Positions 7,731 to 16,667 of a DNA stretch of 64,000 nucleotides are shown here, in pieces; position 1 is the first letter of the stretch; each line of letters begins with the position of its first letter. The stretch comes from Paenibacillus sp. Soil787 (GTDB lineage: Bacteria; Bacillota; Bacilli; Paenibacillales; NBRC-103111), in contig NZ_LMSP01000047.1 of the NCBI RefSeq assembly GCF_001429545.1, positions 171,091 through 235,090 of the forward strand, read 5' to 3'. The notes below the pieces were generated by a model. That model worked only from the letters and a program-made list of their open reading frames with translations, had not been told where the DNA came from and did not search any database. A program made the translations under genes and the position numbers.

Positions 7731-9194
7731 ATGGAAACATTCTTACTGCACGCACAGGAAAAAGAAGCGCTGGAGCTTGCGAATCTCATTCGTATACCCA
7801 GTGGAACAAGGCTGCCGGCCGATTGGCGAGGCACGGTCGTTATTCATTGGGGAGCTGCTCATGATGAGTGGCCGCAGAAGCCGGCTCTGCAGCCTATCAG
7901 GGCTATTCTTAGGGCTCAGAATCGTTCGAAGCGGGAAGAACTGCTTCAGTTGCACGGCATCAAAACCGTAGCTTGGCATAATAGCCGAAGTGCAAAAGAT
8001 GAGCGATTGGCATTCACACATAAGTATAAGGTTGCTGTATTTCACTTACAGACATTGATTGTTTATGAGAAGAAGGAAACGCTTCTATTATCGGAGAAAG
8101 CGCTCTATGATCAAAGACAATTAAATACCAACCCGGCCTACATAGAAGTTACACCAGATCGTGCCAATTTTCATGTCCGAAGGGCTAGCCGTGAGTCTAT
8201 AAAAGCTGTCTATGCGCTCGGCCTAGACTATGGCCTTGTCACCATAGGTGTGTTACCTAGCGGGCACACCTTAGTACTAGATGTGGATCCCGTTCCGAAG
8301 CTGAACGGGAAGCTGACGCAGTTGTTCGCGCAGGCGATCGATCGCTATGAGATCGCCTGCGCGAAGGAGCTGCGGCGCAAGGAGCGGGCGATGCTCGGCA
8401 GCGACCCCGAGTTCCTGCTGCTCAGCCCGCAGGGCAAGGTCGTCTTCGCCGACCGCTTCTTGACGCGGGACGGCGAAGTCGGCTGCGATGCCGTCGTGCT
8501 CAGCGGGCATCGCTTGATCCTGCCGCTGGCGGAGCTGCGCCCGCAGCCAAGCACAGACCCGCGCGAGCTGGCGAGGAACCTGCGATCTACGATGCAGCTC
8601 GCCGCGCGGAAGATCGACGAGAGCCTCTCGTGGCTCTCGGGGGGTATGCCGATCGGGGGCTACCCCCTCGGCGGACATATCCACTTCAGCCGCTGCTGGC
8701 TGAATGGGCATCTCTTGCGCGCGCTCGATAACTACCTCGCGCTGCCCTTGATTTTGATCGAGGGCGATTCGACGCGGGAGCGCCGCCCTCGGTACGGCTT
8801 CCTAGGCGACTTCCGCAAGAAGTTGCATGGGGGCTTCGAGTACCGCACCCTGCCGAGTTGGCTGCAGTCGCCTGATATTACGCGCGGTGTGTTCGCGCTA
8901 TCCTCGCTTATTGCTGACAACTATTGGCTGCTGCCTCGGCAGCCCCTGCAGGATCCGGAGATTCAGGCGGCCTATTATCGTGGGGATAAACAGCGGCTTC
9001 AAGCGACAGTTGTGAAGCTTTGGCAGGATCTTGAGCAGTTGAAGGGCTATGACCTATTTGCTGACGTTTTGGAACGTCTTCGAGATAGAATCATGTCGAT
9101 GGAGCCCTGGAACGAAAGAGCTGATTTTCGCAAAGCTTGGAAAATTGCACCCTACCATCGTAAAGAAGCTATTGAAGAACAAATCATGTTATAA
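7731..9194 (+). CDS. Two-part protein with C-terminal phiEco32-like (type 2) COOH-NH2 amidoligase domain
   Basis: 487 residues. The C-terminal part (about 218-487) has motifs of the glutamine-synthetase-fold amidoligases: SDPEFLLL (D225-P-E-F228), a 'DGEVGCDAV' turn, 'LAELRPQPSTDP' (E268), 'GGHIHFSRC' (H316/H318) and 'GFEYRTLPSWL'. Such enzymes form amide or peptide bonds between a carboxylate and an amine using ATP. The N-terminal part (1-215) is basic and mixed alpha/beta; I do not recognise it. The ATG at 7731 has GAAGGGGC upstream. It sits between cotE and mutS, behind the cotE terminator. Codons from about 8283 to 8860 are sharply more GC-rich than the flanks. Substrate unknown; a spore-coat peptide modification is only an inference from position. 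Confidence 0.7.
   Translation: METFLLHAQEKEALELANLIRIPSGTRLPADWRGTVVIHWGAAHDEWPQKPALQPIRAILRAQNRSKREELLQLHGIKTVAWHNSRSAKDERLAFTHKYKVAVFHLQTLIVYEKKETLLLSEKALYDQRQLNTNPAYIEVTPDRANFHVRRASRESIKAVYALGLDYGLVTIGVLPSGHTLVLDVDPVPKLNGKLTQLFAQAIDRYEIACAKELRRKERAMLGSDPEFLLLSPQGKVVFADRFLTRDGEVGCDAVVLSGHRLILPLAELRPQPSTDPRELARNLRSTMQLAARKIDESLSWLSGGMPIGGYPLGGHIHFSRCWLNGHLLRALDNYLALPLILIEGDSTRERRPRYGFLGDFRKKLHGGFEYRTLPSWLQSPDITRGVFALSSLIADNYWLLPRQPLQDPEIQAAYYRGDKQRLQATVVKLWQDLEQLKGYDLFADVLERLRDRIMSMEPWNERADFRKAWKIAPYHRKEAIEEQIML
8325..8365. repeat. Perfect 15-bp inverted repeat inside the amidoligase gene
   Basis: TTCGCGCAGGCGATC (8325-8339) and GATCGCCTGCGCGAA (8351-8365) are exact reverse complements separated by 11 bases. 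The hairpin would be very stable in mRNA. It lies near the left edge of the GC-rich block of this gene. Confidence 0.9.
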
Positions 9195-9720
9195 TAGTTT
9201 ATCTATAAGAGATTTGAAATGGTTTTATTCTGTGCAAGGGGATTCGCATTTAAATGCTGTATTTACAGCTGGATAAGAGCCTCCAGAAGCTGCTATTTTA
9301 CATAAAAGTGATGCAGGTTGATGGTTAGCGGTCTTTAGGGGCTTTTATTTCCGTAATTCATTAGAAGATCAAGCGGTTTGATTAAATAAAAGCCTCCAGA
9401 AGCTTCTATTTTGGCAAAAAGTAATAAAAGTGGATCGATAGCGGTCTTTAGAGGCTCTTATATCGAGAAATCATTACAAAATGAAGCAAATCTGATTAAA
9501 TAAGAGCCTTTTGAAGCTTCTATTTTGGTTAAAAGAGATAAAAGTTGATGGTTAGCAGTCTTTAGAGGCTCTTATTTCAGAAATTTATTGGAAAATGTTT
9601 ATAAATAGCCGTTTTTAGGGGCTAGCCCTCTGAAATTCTTTTTGCACCCATATGAAAATGAAGTTTAGTAGTTTCATAGAGTTTGACAATGAATATAGTG
9701 ATTGGTTGGAGGAACGCAAG
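9195..9720 (+). repeat. Gene-free spacer with three tandem ~113-bp units, each holding two palindromes
   Basis: Between the amidoligase and mutS there is no convincing gene. From about 9272 to 9580 a unit of about 113 bp is repeated three times (starts near 9273, 9386 and 9500). Each unit has a first palindrome (ATAAGAGCCT..AAGCTTCTATT) and a second (AGCGGTCTTT..GAGGCTCTTAT) joined by an A/T-rich link containing TAAAAGT. Copies: 9273-9300, 9327-9349, 9385-9410, 9440-9461, 9499-9524, 9554-9577. The same palindromes recur at 40.2 and 58.1 kb. GGAGG at 9708-9712 belongs to mutS. Confidence 0.85.
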
Positions 9721-12348
9721 GTGGCCCAATATACGCCGATGATTCAGCAATACTTGGCCGTGAAGGCGCAAGTCCCGGATGCATTTTTGTTTTTTCGTCT
9801 GGGTGATTTCTATGAAATGTTTTTTGATGATGCGATCAATGCTTCACGAGAGCTGGAGATTACGTTAACTGGCAGAGAAGGCGGCGGCGAAGAGAAAATT
9901 CCTATGTGCGGTGTTCCTCATCACGCGGCGGACAATTACATGTCTCGGTTAATCGAGAAAGGGTTTAAAGTCGCCATATGCGAGCAAGTTGAAGACCCTG
10001 CTGAAGCCAAAGGTGTCGTGCGACGTGAGATTGTTCGTATCGTTACGCCGGGAACCGTCATGGATAGCAAGCTGCTGGGCGAATCGAGCAACAATTACAT
10101 CGTTTCTCTAGTTAGTCAGGAACAAGGTTATGCCTTTACGGCATGCGATATTTCAACGGGTGAACTATATACAACACGACTTTCTAACTCATGGGAACTC
10201 GTCGTTGATGAACTCAATGTATATAATCCTTCGGAGATCATTACGGATAAGGGCTTATTGACAACAATTCGGGAAACAGGCCTCACATGGGGGCGCAGCA
10301 CAGTGCTGACGGAATGGACGCAAGCGGATGAAAACCTGCTGGATGAGCACTTTGCTGAGGATGCCGCTCTGCCTGCTTTATCAGCTTTGAATCGACAAGG
10401 TGTTGCCTTGCTGCTTGCCTATTTGAAAGAAACGCAAAAACGAGCATTGACACACGTGAAGCATATCCGGGTATATGAGCCCGATCAATTCATGACGATG
10501 GATCCTTTTACACGTAGAAATCTTGAACTCGTTGAAACGGTGCGTGAACGCGCGAAAAAAGGTTCTTTGCTTTGGCTGCTCGACAAAACAGTGACAGCGA
10601 TGGGCGCTCGGATGCTGCGCCGTTGGATCGAAAAGCCCCTCATGAGCGTATCACGCATTGAAGAGCGTCTGGAAGCTGTCAATCTGCTCTACAATCAGCT
10701 CATTATCAGAGAAGATGTGAAGCAAGCGTTGAAGGAAGTCTACGATTTGGAGCGTTTAGTTGCTCGTATTTCCTACGGGAATGCGAACGCTCGCGATATG
10801 ATCGCTCTCAAGCACTCCTTGCAGCAGGTTCCGCTTCTTCAAGAAGTTTGTGCAGCTTCCGGTTCCGAGACGCTTCGCAAACTCGTCGAAAATATGGATG
10901 CCTGTGAAGATGTGATGTCATGGATTGCTAATGCCATCGAGGATGAGCCACCTGTATCCATTCGGGATGGCGGAATGATCCGCGAAGGCTACCAGCCATA
11001 CTTAGATCAACTCCGGGAAGCTAGTAAGAACGGGAAGCAGTGGATCGCGGAGCTCGAGCGTCAGGAGCGAGAGGCGACTGGCATCAAGTCGCTCAAAATC
11101 GGCTACAACAAAGTGTTCGGTTATTTTATTGAGGTCACCAAAGCGAACATGTCCGCGCTGCAGGAAGGCCGCTACGAACGCAAGCAGACACTTGCGAACG
11201 CCGAGCGCTACGTAACGCCGGAGCTCAAAGAGAAAGAAGCGCTCATTCTGGAAGCGCAGGATAAAATGGTTGATCTGGAGTACGAGCTGTTCACGGAGCT
11301 TCGCGACCGGATCTCCGGGCATATCTCCAGATTACAGAAGCTGGCGGAAGTGATCGCTACCGCCGACGTTTATCAGTCGCTGGCCACAGTCAGCGCTGCG
11401 CATCATTACCGCAAGCCGGAGATCGGCGAAGGCTTCGATCTCGAGATTGAAGAAGGCCGCCACCCTGTCGTGGAGGCGGTCATTCAAGACGGCTCGTTCA
11501 TCGCGAACGAAACGAGCCTGCTGCTGGAACAGGGCCGCATACTGCTGATTACCGGACCGAACATGGCCGGTAAAAGTACCTATATGCGGCAGGTTGCCGT
11601 AATCTGCTTGATGGCGCAGATCGGCTGTTTCGTACCTGCCAGATCTGCGCGCATTCCGGTCACCGACCGAATCTTCACGCGGATCGGCGCTGCCGATGAT
11701 CTGATCGGCGGCCAGAGTACGTTCATGGTCGAGATGATGGACATCCAAGTGATGACCGAGAAGGCGACGAGCAAAAGCCTCGTCATCATCGATGAGCTTG
11801 GCCGCGGCACCTCGACCGGGGAAGGGATGGCGATCGCGCAGGCGGTCATCGAGTTCCTGCATGACCGGATCGGCTGCAAGACGCTCGTTTCGACGCATTT
11901 CCACGAGCTTGCGCATCTGGAAGAAAGCCTCGTGCATCTGCGCAACCACTGCATGGCTGTGAAAGAGAGCGGCAGGCAGGTGACCTTCCTGCGCAAGCTC
12001 ATCCCGGGGGCAGCGAGTACGAGTTACGGCATCTATTGTGCCGAAATCGCAGGGCTGCCCGAGGACATCATTCAGCGCTCCTATGAGCTGCTGAATGGGT
12101 TTGAAGAGCGGGCGGCGGGTGCTGCGCAGATCGCCGCAACGACGGCTGCCGTCCCGGTGGCCGCAGCTCCCGTACAACAGCTGTCCCTCTTCGAGGACGA
12201 CAGCACGGCAAACACGGCTGCCAAGAAAAAGCAGCCTGACGGCAAATCTCAGCTGGTGCTCGACCAGCTGAAGGGGATCGATTTAATCAATATGACGCCG
12301 CTGCAGGCGCTCAATTTAGTATACGAATGGAAGCAAAAGCTGCAATAG
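9721..12348 (+). CDS. mutS: DNA mismatch repair ATPase MutS
   Basis: Recognises base mismatches and small loops and recruits MutL. With GTG 9721 as start (GGAGG at 9708-9712, 8-base spacing) the protein opens 'MAQYTPMIQQYLAVKAQ', as in typical MutS, and has 875 residues; an in-frame ATG at 9652 would add an uncharacteristic 23-residue leader without a ribosome site. The mismatch-wedge motif F30-Y31-E32 is present. Near the C-terminus are Walker A GPNMAGKST, 'GRGTST' and 'STHFHELAHLE'. The last quarter (about 11040-12250) is much more GC-rich than the first half. It heads a mutS - protease - mutL cluster. Confidence 0.96.
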   Translation: MAQYTPMIQQYLAVKAQVPDAFLFFRLGDFYEMFFDDAINASRELEITLTGREGGGEEKIPMCGVPHHAADNYMSRLIEKGFKVAICEQVEDPAEAKGVVRREIVRIVTPGTVMDSKLLGESSNNYIVSLVSQEQGYAFTACDISTGELYTTRLSNSWELVVDELNVYNPSEIITDKGLLTTIRETGLTWGRSTVLTEWTQADENLLDEHFAEDAALPALSALNRQGVALLLAYLKETQKRALTHVKHIRVYEPDQFMTMDPFTRRNLELVETVRERAKKGSLLWLLDKTVTAMGARMLRRWIEKPLMSVSRIEERLEAVNLLYNQLIIREDVKQALKEVYDLERLVARISYGNANARDMIALKHSLQQVPLLQEVCAASGSETLRKLVENMDACEDVMSWIANAIEDEPPVSIRDGGMIREGYQPYLDQLREASKNGKQWIAELERQEREATGIKSLKIGYNKVFGYFIEVTKANMSALQEGRYERKQTLANAERYVTPELKEKEALILEAQDKMVDLEYELFTELRDRISGHISRLQKLAEVIATADVYQSLATVSAAHHYRKPEIGEGFDLEIEEGRHPVVEAVIQDGSFIANETSLLLEQGRILLITGPNMAGKSTYMRQVAVICLMAQIGCFVPARSARIPVTDRIFTRIGAADDLIGGQSTFMVEMMDIQVMTEKATSKSLVIIDELGRGTSTGEGMAIAQAVIEFLHDRIGCKTLVSTHFHELAHLEESLVHLRNHCMAVKESGRQVTFLRKLIPGAASTSYGIYCAEIAGLPEDIIQRSYELLNGFEERAAGAAQIAATTAAVPVAAAPVQQLSLFEDDSTANTAAKKKQPDGKSQLVLDQLKGIDLINMTPLQALNLVYEWKQKLQ

Positions 12349-12401
12349 CTTGCTTCCCACGTTCTTAAGGCCTAATCATATATTTTCGAGGAGAGAAGCA
12401 C

Positions 12402-13835
12402 ATGAAACAACCAAGAATGAGAACAATGAAGGTTACACTAGCACTGGCGTCGGCTCTTATGACGGTTCTGCCCTTGAATGCTTTGGCACAAGAGGATTTA
12501 CAAACACAGCAAGTCAGAGAAATCATTGGCAAGCTGCACGTGAGTGGTGTAACGGAAGAAGCGCTTGCTAATCAAAGCATCAAACAAATGGTAGAAGGTC
12601 TGAAAGATCCATATACCGTATTTTTCAGCCAAGAAGAGTACGGGCAGTTCTCCAGCTCCTTAGAAAATAATTACGTTGGCATGGGCGCTCGAATCGGAAT
12701 TGATGACAAAGGTGTGTATTTATCCGAGGTTTTTGCAGGTTCATCTGCTGAATCAGCCGGCTTGCAGCGTGATGACTATGTCCGCGCCGTGGATGGCGTT
12801 CCTGCTTCTACAACCTCTATCGATGAAGTCAGAAACAAAATCGTTGGTGTAGCTGGGACGAAAGTTAAAGTTACCGTTCAACGCGGCGACAAAGAGTTAA
12901 CCGTGGAGATTACTCGCAAAGGGATCAATGTACCTGAAGTGTATAGCAAGAGCTTCACGAATGGTGTTGGTTACATTCAAATAACGGATTTCTCAAGCGA
13001 TGCGGACGAGGATTTTGGTAAACAACTTACGGATCTGCAGGCAAAAGGTTTGAAATCTTTGATCATTGATGTTCGTAATAATCCAGGAGGTCTTGTGGAT
13101 ACGGCTCAGAACATTGCCAAGCATTTTGTCAAAGAAGGCGTTCTGATTCATACCAGAGACCGCAATGGTGTGGATGATCCGGTGTTGATCACGGGCGGAA
13201 CGGAATTGTCTATTCCAGTTTATATTTTAGCCAATGAGTATAGCGCTAGCGCTTCGGAAGTGCTGTCAGGCGCACTGCAGGACTACAACGTTGCCAAAGT
13301 GATCGGCATGCAAACGTATGGCAAAGGCAGCGTACAACAGCTTTATCAATTGGATAATAACAGTGCGCTGAAAGTGACGGTTGAAGAGTATTTAACGCCG
13401 AATAAGCGTAAAGTCAACAAAGTCGGAATTACACCGGACATCAAAGTGGACGGGGCTTCTGCTCAATTGATCACCGCTTTACAGACAGCAGGGATTACAG
13501 ATATTAACGTCGAGATTTCCAAGCACAGTGTGACTTATAACGGTGTAGAAATAGGAAGCGGATTCGGTAATTTCCGTGAAAATGGCAAATTATATGCATC
13601 AACTCGCGGCCTAGCGGCACTTATTGGAGCAACGATTACATGGAACGAGGCGACTCGCACGGTCGATATTTCCGATAGTAAAGGAACGCATTCCATACCT
13701 GTAGAAGCTGACAAGCTAATCATTGAAAATGGGACTAGCTACGTCAATGTTGATCTCTTTGATGATTATTTTCCACAGCTGCAAGTGAAGGATCAAGGGG
13801 AGAATGTTTCCATTCACGCTGTAAAGGGGAACTAA
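12402..13835 (+). CDS. S41 (C-terminal processing) serine protease with PDZ and C-terminal stalk-like domain
   Basis: Secreted or membrane-anchored protease of the CtpA type (477 residues). A signal segment spans about residues 8-30 (ending NALAQE); a PDZ domain follows ('VFAGSSAESAGLQRDDYVRAVDG'). The S41 catalytic serine lies in 'NEYSASASEVLSGAL' and the lysine in 'YGKGSVQQL'. The last about 110 residues ('GKLYASTRGLAALIGATITW', 'TRTVDIS') look like a copper-amine-oxidase-N-terminal/stalk domain common in Paenibacillus surface proteins. GAGGAGAG precedes the ATG. Its place between mutS and mutL is unusual compared with Bacillus; a repair role is not implied. Confidence 0.88.
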   Translation: MKQPRMRTMKVTLALASALMTVLPLNALAQEDLQTQQVREIIGKLHVSGVTEEALANQSIKQMVEGLKDPYTVFFSQEEYGQFSSSLENNYVGMGARIGIDDKGVYLSEVFAGSSAESAGLQRDDYVRAVDGVPASTTSIDEVRNKIVGVAGTKVKVTVQRGDKELTVEITRKGINVPEVYSKSFTNGVGYIQITDFSSDADEDFGKQLTDLQAKGLKSLIIDVRNNPGGLVDTAQNIAKHFVKEGVLIHTRDRNGVDDPVLITGGTELSIPVYILANEYSASASEVLSGALQDYNVAKVIGMQTYGKGSVQQLYQLDNNSALKVTVEEYLTPNKRKVNKVGITPDIKVDGASAQLITALQTAGITDINVEISKHSVTYNGVEIGSGFGNFRENGKLYASTRGLAALIGATITWNEATRTVDISDSKGTHSIPVEADKLIIENGTSYVNVDLFDDYFPQLQVKDQGENVSIHAVKGN

Positions 13836-13840
13836 GAAAT

Positions 13841-15886
13841 ATGGGTAAAATCCAGCTCTTAAGCGAACATATTGCGAACCAAATCGCCGCAGGGGAAGTG
13901 GTTGAACGGCCTTCTTCTGTAGTGAAAGAACTCGTCGAGAACTCAGTGGATGCCGGCAGTACTCGGATTGATGTGACGATTGAAGAGGGCGGTCTTCAGC
14001 TGATTCGGGTGTCCGATAACGGCTCCGGTATGGCTTTTGAAGATTGCGAATTAGCTTTTCAGCGTCATGCGACGAGTAAAATCGCAACAAGTAAAGACTT
14101 ATTCTCTATACGAACATTAGGCTTTCGTGGCGAGGCTTTGCCGAGTATAGCGTCCGTGTCTAGGCTAGAGTGTGTAACTAGCTCTACGAATGATGGACTG
14201 GGGCGGAAAATTTCCATTGAAGGCGGCACGATTCGCAGTGTCGAAGAAACCGCTGCTTCCCGTGGGACTGAAGTGTCGGTGAGGGAATTGTTCTACAACA
14301 CACCGGCACGGTTGAAATATATGAAAACGATCCAAACTGAGCTTGGCCATATCTCCGATTATTTGTATAGATTAGCGCTGGCTCACCCTGGTATCGCCTT
14401 TTCGTTGAAACATAACAGCAATCTCCTGCTTCAAACGTTGGGCAACGGAGACTTGCTTCAGGTCATCGCCGGCATCTACGGTACGGCAATCGGCAAACAA
14501 ATGCTTCCTCTCCAAGTAGAAAGCTTGGACTATACCATCACGGGCTTCGTGGCGAAGCCCGAAATGACCCGCGCGAACCGCGGCGGCATCTCGACCATCG
14601 TGAATGGTCGTTACGTGCGCAACTTCGCGCTGAATCAAGCGCTGCTGCAGGGTTATCATACCCTGCTGCCGATCAACCGCTACCCGGTGGCTGTGCTCCA
14701 CATCGGGATGGACCCTGCCTTAGTGGATGTGAATGTGCATCCATCTAAGCTTGAGGTTCGCTTCAGTAAAGAAGCGGAGCTAACCGCGTTAATCGAAGCC
14801 GAAGTGAAGCGGCTTTTTGGGAGGCAGGTGCTGATCCCGCAAGGGATGAAGCCGGCAGCACCTAAGGGCGCATATGTTCAGGAACAGCTGGATCTTACTA
14901 GAACGGTTGAGCCCACAGCTGGATCAAGCTCATCTACGCCAGAAGCTTCATCTGCGATACCTAAACCGAATCCTGATTCTACGATTAAACGTGTATTCGT
15001 GGATTCAGACCGCATGGTTTTGCCGCAAGTGAAGGAGGCCGTTACATCGTACCGACCAGAATCGGTGGTAACTTCCCGGCCACCTGCAGATGAGCCGCAA
15101 AGAAGCTCGACGGCTTCGACAGCCTCTGGAGCCTCAGGAGCTTCATTTTCGAGTCGTCCATCATCGCCGTCAAACAACAGCTACTCGTCTCCTGCTGGAG
15201 GCAATCCCAGAAGTGCGTCGATTCAGCAGCAGCGCCGGACGAATGAAGCGTTCATGGACCTACTGCCCTCTAAACAGGAAGGCGAGGCTCCTATGCTTCC
15301 CGCTTTTCCAAGATTGGATCCAATTGGACAAATGCATGGCACTTATTTGGTCGCTCAAAATGAAGAAGGCTTGTTCCTGATTGATCAGCATGCTGCGCAT
15401 GAACGAATTAATTATGAATATTATTACGAGCGTTTTGGCAATCCTGCTGAGGCAAGCCAAGAATTACTGGTTCCTATTACTTTAGAGTTTACACCGTCTG
15501 AAGCAGGTCTTATTGCCGAGAAGCTGTCGCTTTTTGAGCAATCAGGCGTGTATATGGAGGCTTTCGGAGGGAATACGTTTCTTGTCCGTGCGCATCCTCA
15601 CTGGTTTCCGTCAGGAGAAGAGAAGGGGATCGTCGAGGAAATGTGTGAGTGGGTTCTCAGCGAGAAAAAAGCTGTAGACATCGCCAAACTAAGGGAAAAG
15701 GCGGCTATTATGTGCTCTTGCAAAGCATCGATCAAAGCCAATCAAGGACTAAGTGTTCTTGAGATGGAAACGCTGATCGATCGGCTAGCAGGCTGCCGTA
15801 ATCCTTACACTTGCCCGCATGGACGGCCGATTGTCGTCAGCTTTACGACTTATGAACTGGAAAAAATGTTTAAGAGAGTGATGTAA
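13841..15886 (+). CDS. mutL: DNA mismatch repair endonuclease MutL
   Basis: GHKL ATPase and latent endonuclease acting after MutS. The N-terminal half has 'IAAGEVVERPSSVVKELVEN', 'DNGSGM' and 'GFRGEALPSIASVS'. A linker of about 150 residues (roughly 330-480) is rich in Ser/Pro/Ala/Thr. The C-terminal domain has the metal-binding endonuclease motif DQHAAHERINYE, plus 'CSCKASIKAN' and 'CPHGRP', so like other MutL proteins of non-MutH bacteria it should nick DNA. 681 residues is within range. The start lies 5 bases after the protease stop, so the genes are cotranscribed. Confidence 0.96.
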   Translation: MGKIQLLSEHIANQIAAGEVVERPSSVVKELVENSVDAGSTRIDVTIEEGGLQLIRVSDNGSGMAFEDCELAFQRHATSKIATSKDLFSIRTLGFRGEALPSIASVSRLECVTSSTNDGLGRKISIEGGTIRSVEETAASRGTEVSVRELFYNTPARLKYMKTIQTELGHISDYLYRLALAHPGIAFSLKHNSNLLLQTLGNGDLLQVIAGIYGTAIGKQMLPLQVESLDYTITGFVAKPEMTRANRGGISTIVNGRYVRNFALNQALLQGYHTLLPINRYPVAVLHIGMDPALVDVNVHPSKLEVRFSKEAELTALIEAEVKRLFGRQVLIPQGMKPAAPKGAYVQEQLDLTRTVEPTAGSSSSTPEASSAIPKPNPDSTIKRVFVDSDRMVLPQVKEAVTSYRPESVVTSRPPADEPQRSSTASTASGASGASFSSRPSSPSNNSYSSPAGGNPRSASIQQQRRTNEAFMDLLPSKQEGEAPMLPAFPRLDPIGQMHGTYLVAQNEEGLFLIDQHAAHERINYEYYYERFGNPAEASQELLVPITLEFTPSEAGLIAEKLSLFEQSGVYMEAFGGNTFLVRAHPHWFPSGEEKGIVEEMCEWVLSEKKAVDIAKLREKAAIMCSCKASIKANQGLSVLEMETLIDRLAGCRNPYTCPHGRPIVVSFTTYELEKMFKRVM

Positions 15887-15890
15887 ACCC

Positions 15891-16667
15891 GTGTTAGTGA
15901 CAACTTCGTATAATCCGTCCAGCGATTTGTTGGACAAAGCCGTGCGATTGGCTGCTGCTTATGGCGGTCGAGTCGTGCCCCGAAGGAAGTATTCTTTGGA
16001 ACATCTTAGGAAAAATTATAAAGATGATTCCCTTCTGCTTGTGACAAGAGATGAGATCAGGTACTATGGAGATGACCAACCTGCGTATTTTTTTCATCCA
16101 AGTATGGCGCTCGTTCGTGTCAAACGTATGCAGCGAGGCGAAGCCGATTTATTAATTGAGGCTTCTGGTGCAGCATTTGGCGATGATATCGTGGATTGTA
16201 CAGCAGGTTTAGCGTCGGATTCTATCGTGTTCTCCTTTGCTGTCGGCCCGCAGGGAACCGTCACGGCACTTGAAAGCGAAAAGATTCCAGCTATGCTGAT
16301 ACAAGAGGGTTTAGCCGTTTATGAATCGGAAATTCCCGAGCTTAACGAGGCTATGAGGCGCATCACGGTTAGAAAGACAGATCACCTCGCGTATTTGCAG
16401 CAATTGGCACCGCAAAGTGTGGATGTTGTCTATTTTGACCCGATGTTTCGCAGTCCGATTGAGGAATCTCAAGCGATTTCTCATCTTAGACGCAATGCGA
16501 ACGATGAAGCTGTCAGTATGGCATCTATCGAAGAGGCTAAAAGAGTTGCACGCAAGAGCATTGTGCTCAAAGAAAACAGAGACAGTAGAGAATTTGCCCG
16601 GCTCGGGTTCGAGCATGTATTGCGATCGACGACCAAAACAACGTATGGAGTGATTCGACTGTGTTAG
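15891..16667 (+). CDS. Class I SAM-dependent methyltransferase, RsmJ-like
   Basis: A 258-residue protein with a SAM-binding motif 'DCTAGLASDSIVFS' (compare DATAGLG in RsmJ) and a catalytic-site-like 'VYFDPMF', an arrangement shared with the RsmJ (16S rRNA guanine-N2) family. The N-terminal part ('GGRVVPRRKYSLEHL') is family specific. The GTG at 15891 follows the mutL stop by 4 bases and its 3' end overlaps miaA by 7 bases, so it belongs to the mutL-miaA operon. rRNA modification would fit beside the tRNA-modifying miaA, but the substrate is an inference. Confidence 0.75.
   Translation: MLVTTSYNPSSDLLDKAVRLAAAYGGRVVPRRKYSLEHLRKNYKDDSLLLVTRDEIRYYGDDQPAYFFHPSMALVRVKRMQRGEADLLIEASGAAFGDDIVDCTAGLASDSIVFSFAVGPQGTVTALESEKIPAMLIQEGLAVYESEIPELNEAMRRITVRKTDHLAYLQQLAPQSVDVVYFDPMFRSPIEESQAISHLRRNANDEAVSMASIEEAKRVARKSIVLKENRDSREFARLGFEHVLRSTTKTTYGVIRLC

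Noticed and set aside
9272..9580. CRISPR array
   Set aside because: The repeats are imperfect palindromes of two alternating types with similar, not unique, linkers, and no cas genes are present.
9652..9720. ATG start for mutS 23 codons upstream of the GTG
   Set aside because: No ribosome site precedes it, and the GTG at 9721 has GGAGG at ideal spacing and gives the canonical MutS N-terminus.
11332..12177. Long minus-strand open frame (281 codons) opposite the mutS 3' region
   Set aside because: It lies wholly over a strongly conserved mutS ATPase region of high GC, where stop codons are rare; it has no ribosome site and an unlikely composition (many His/Arg/Asp).
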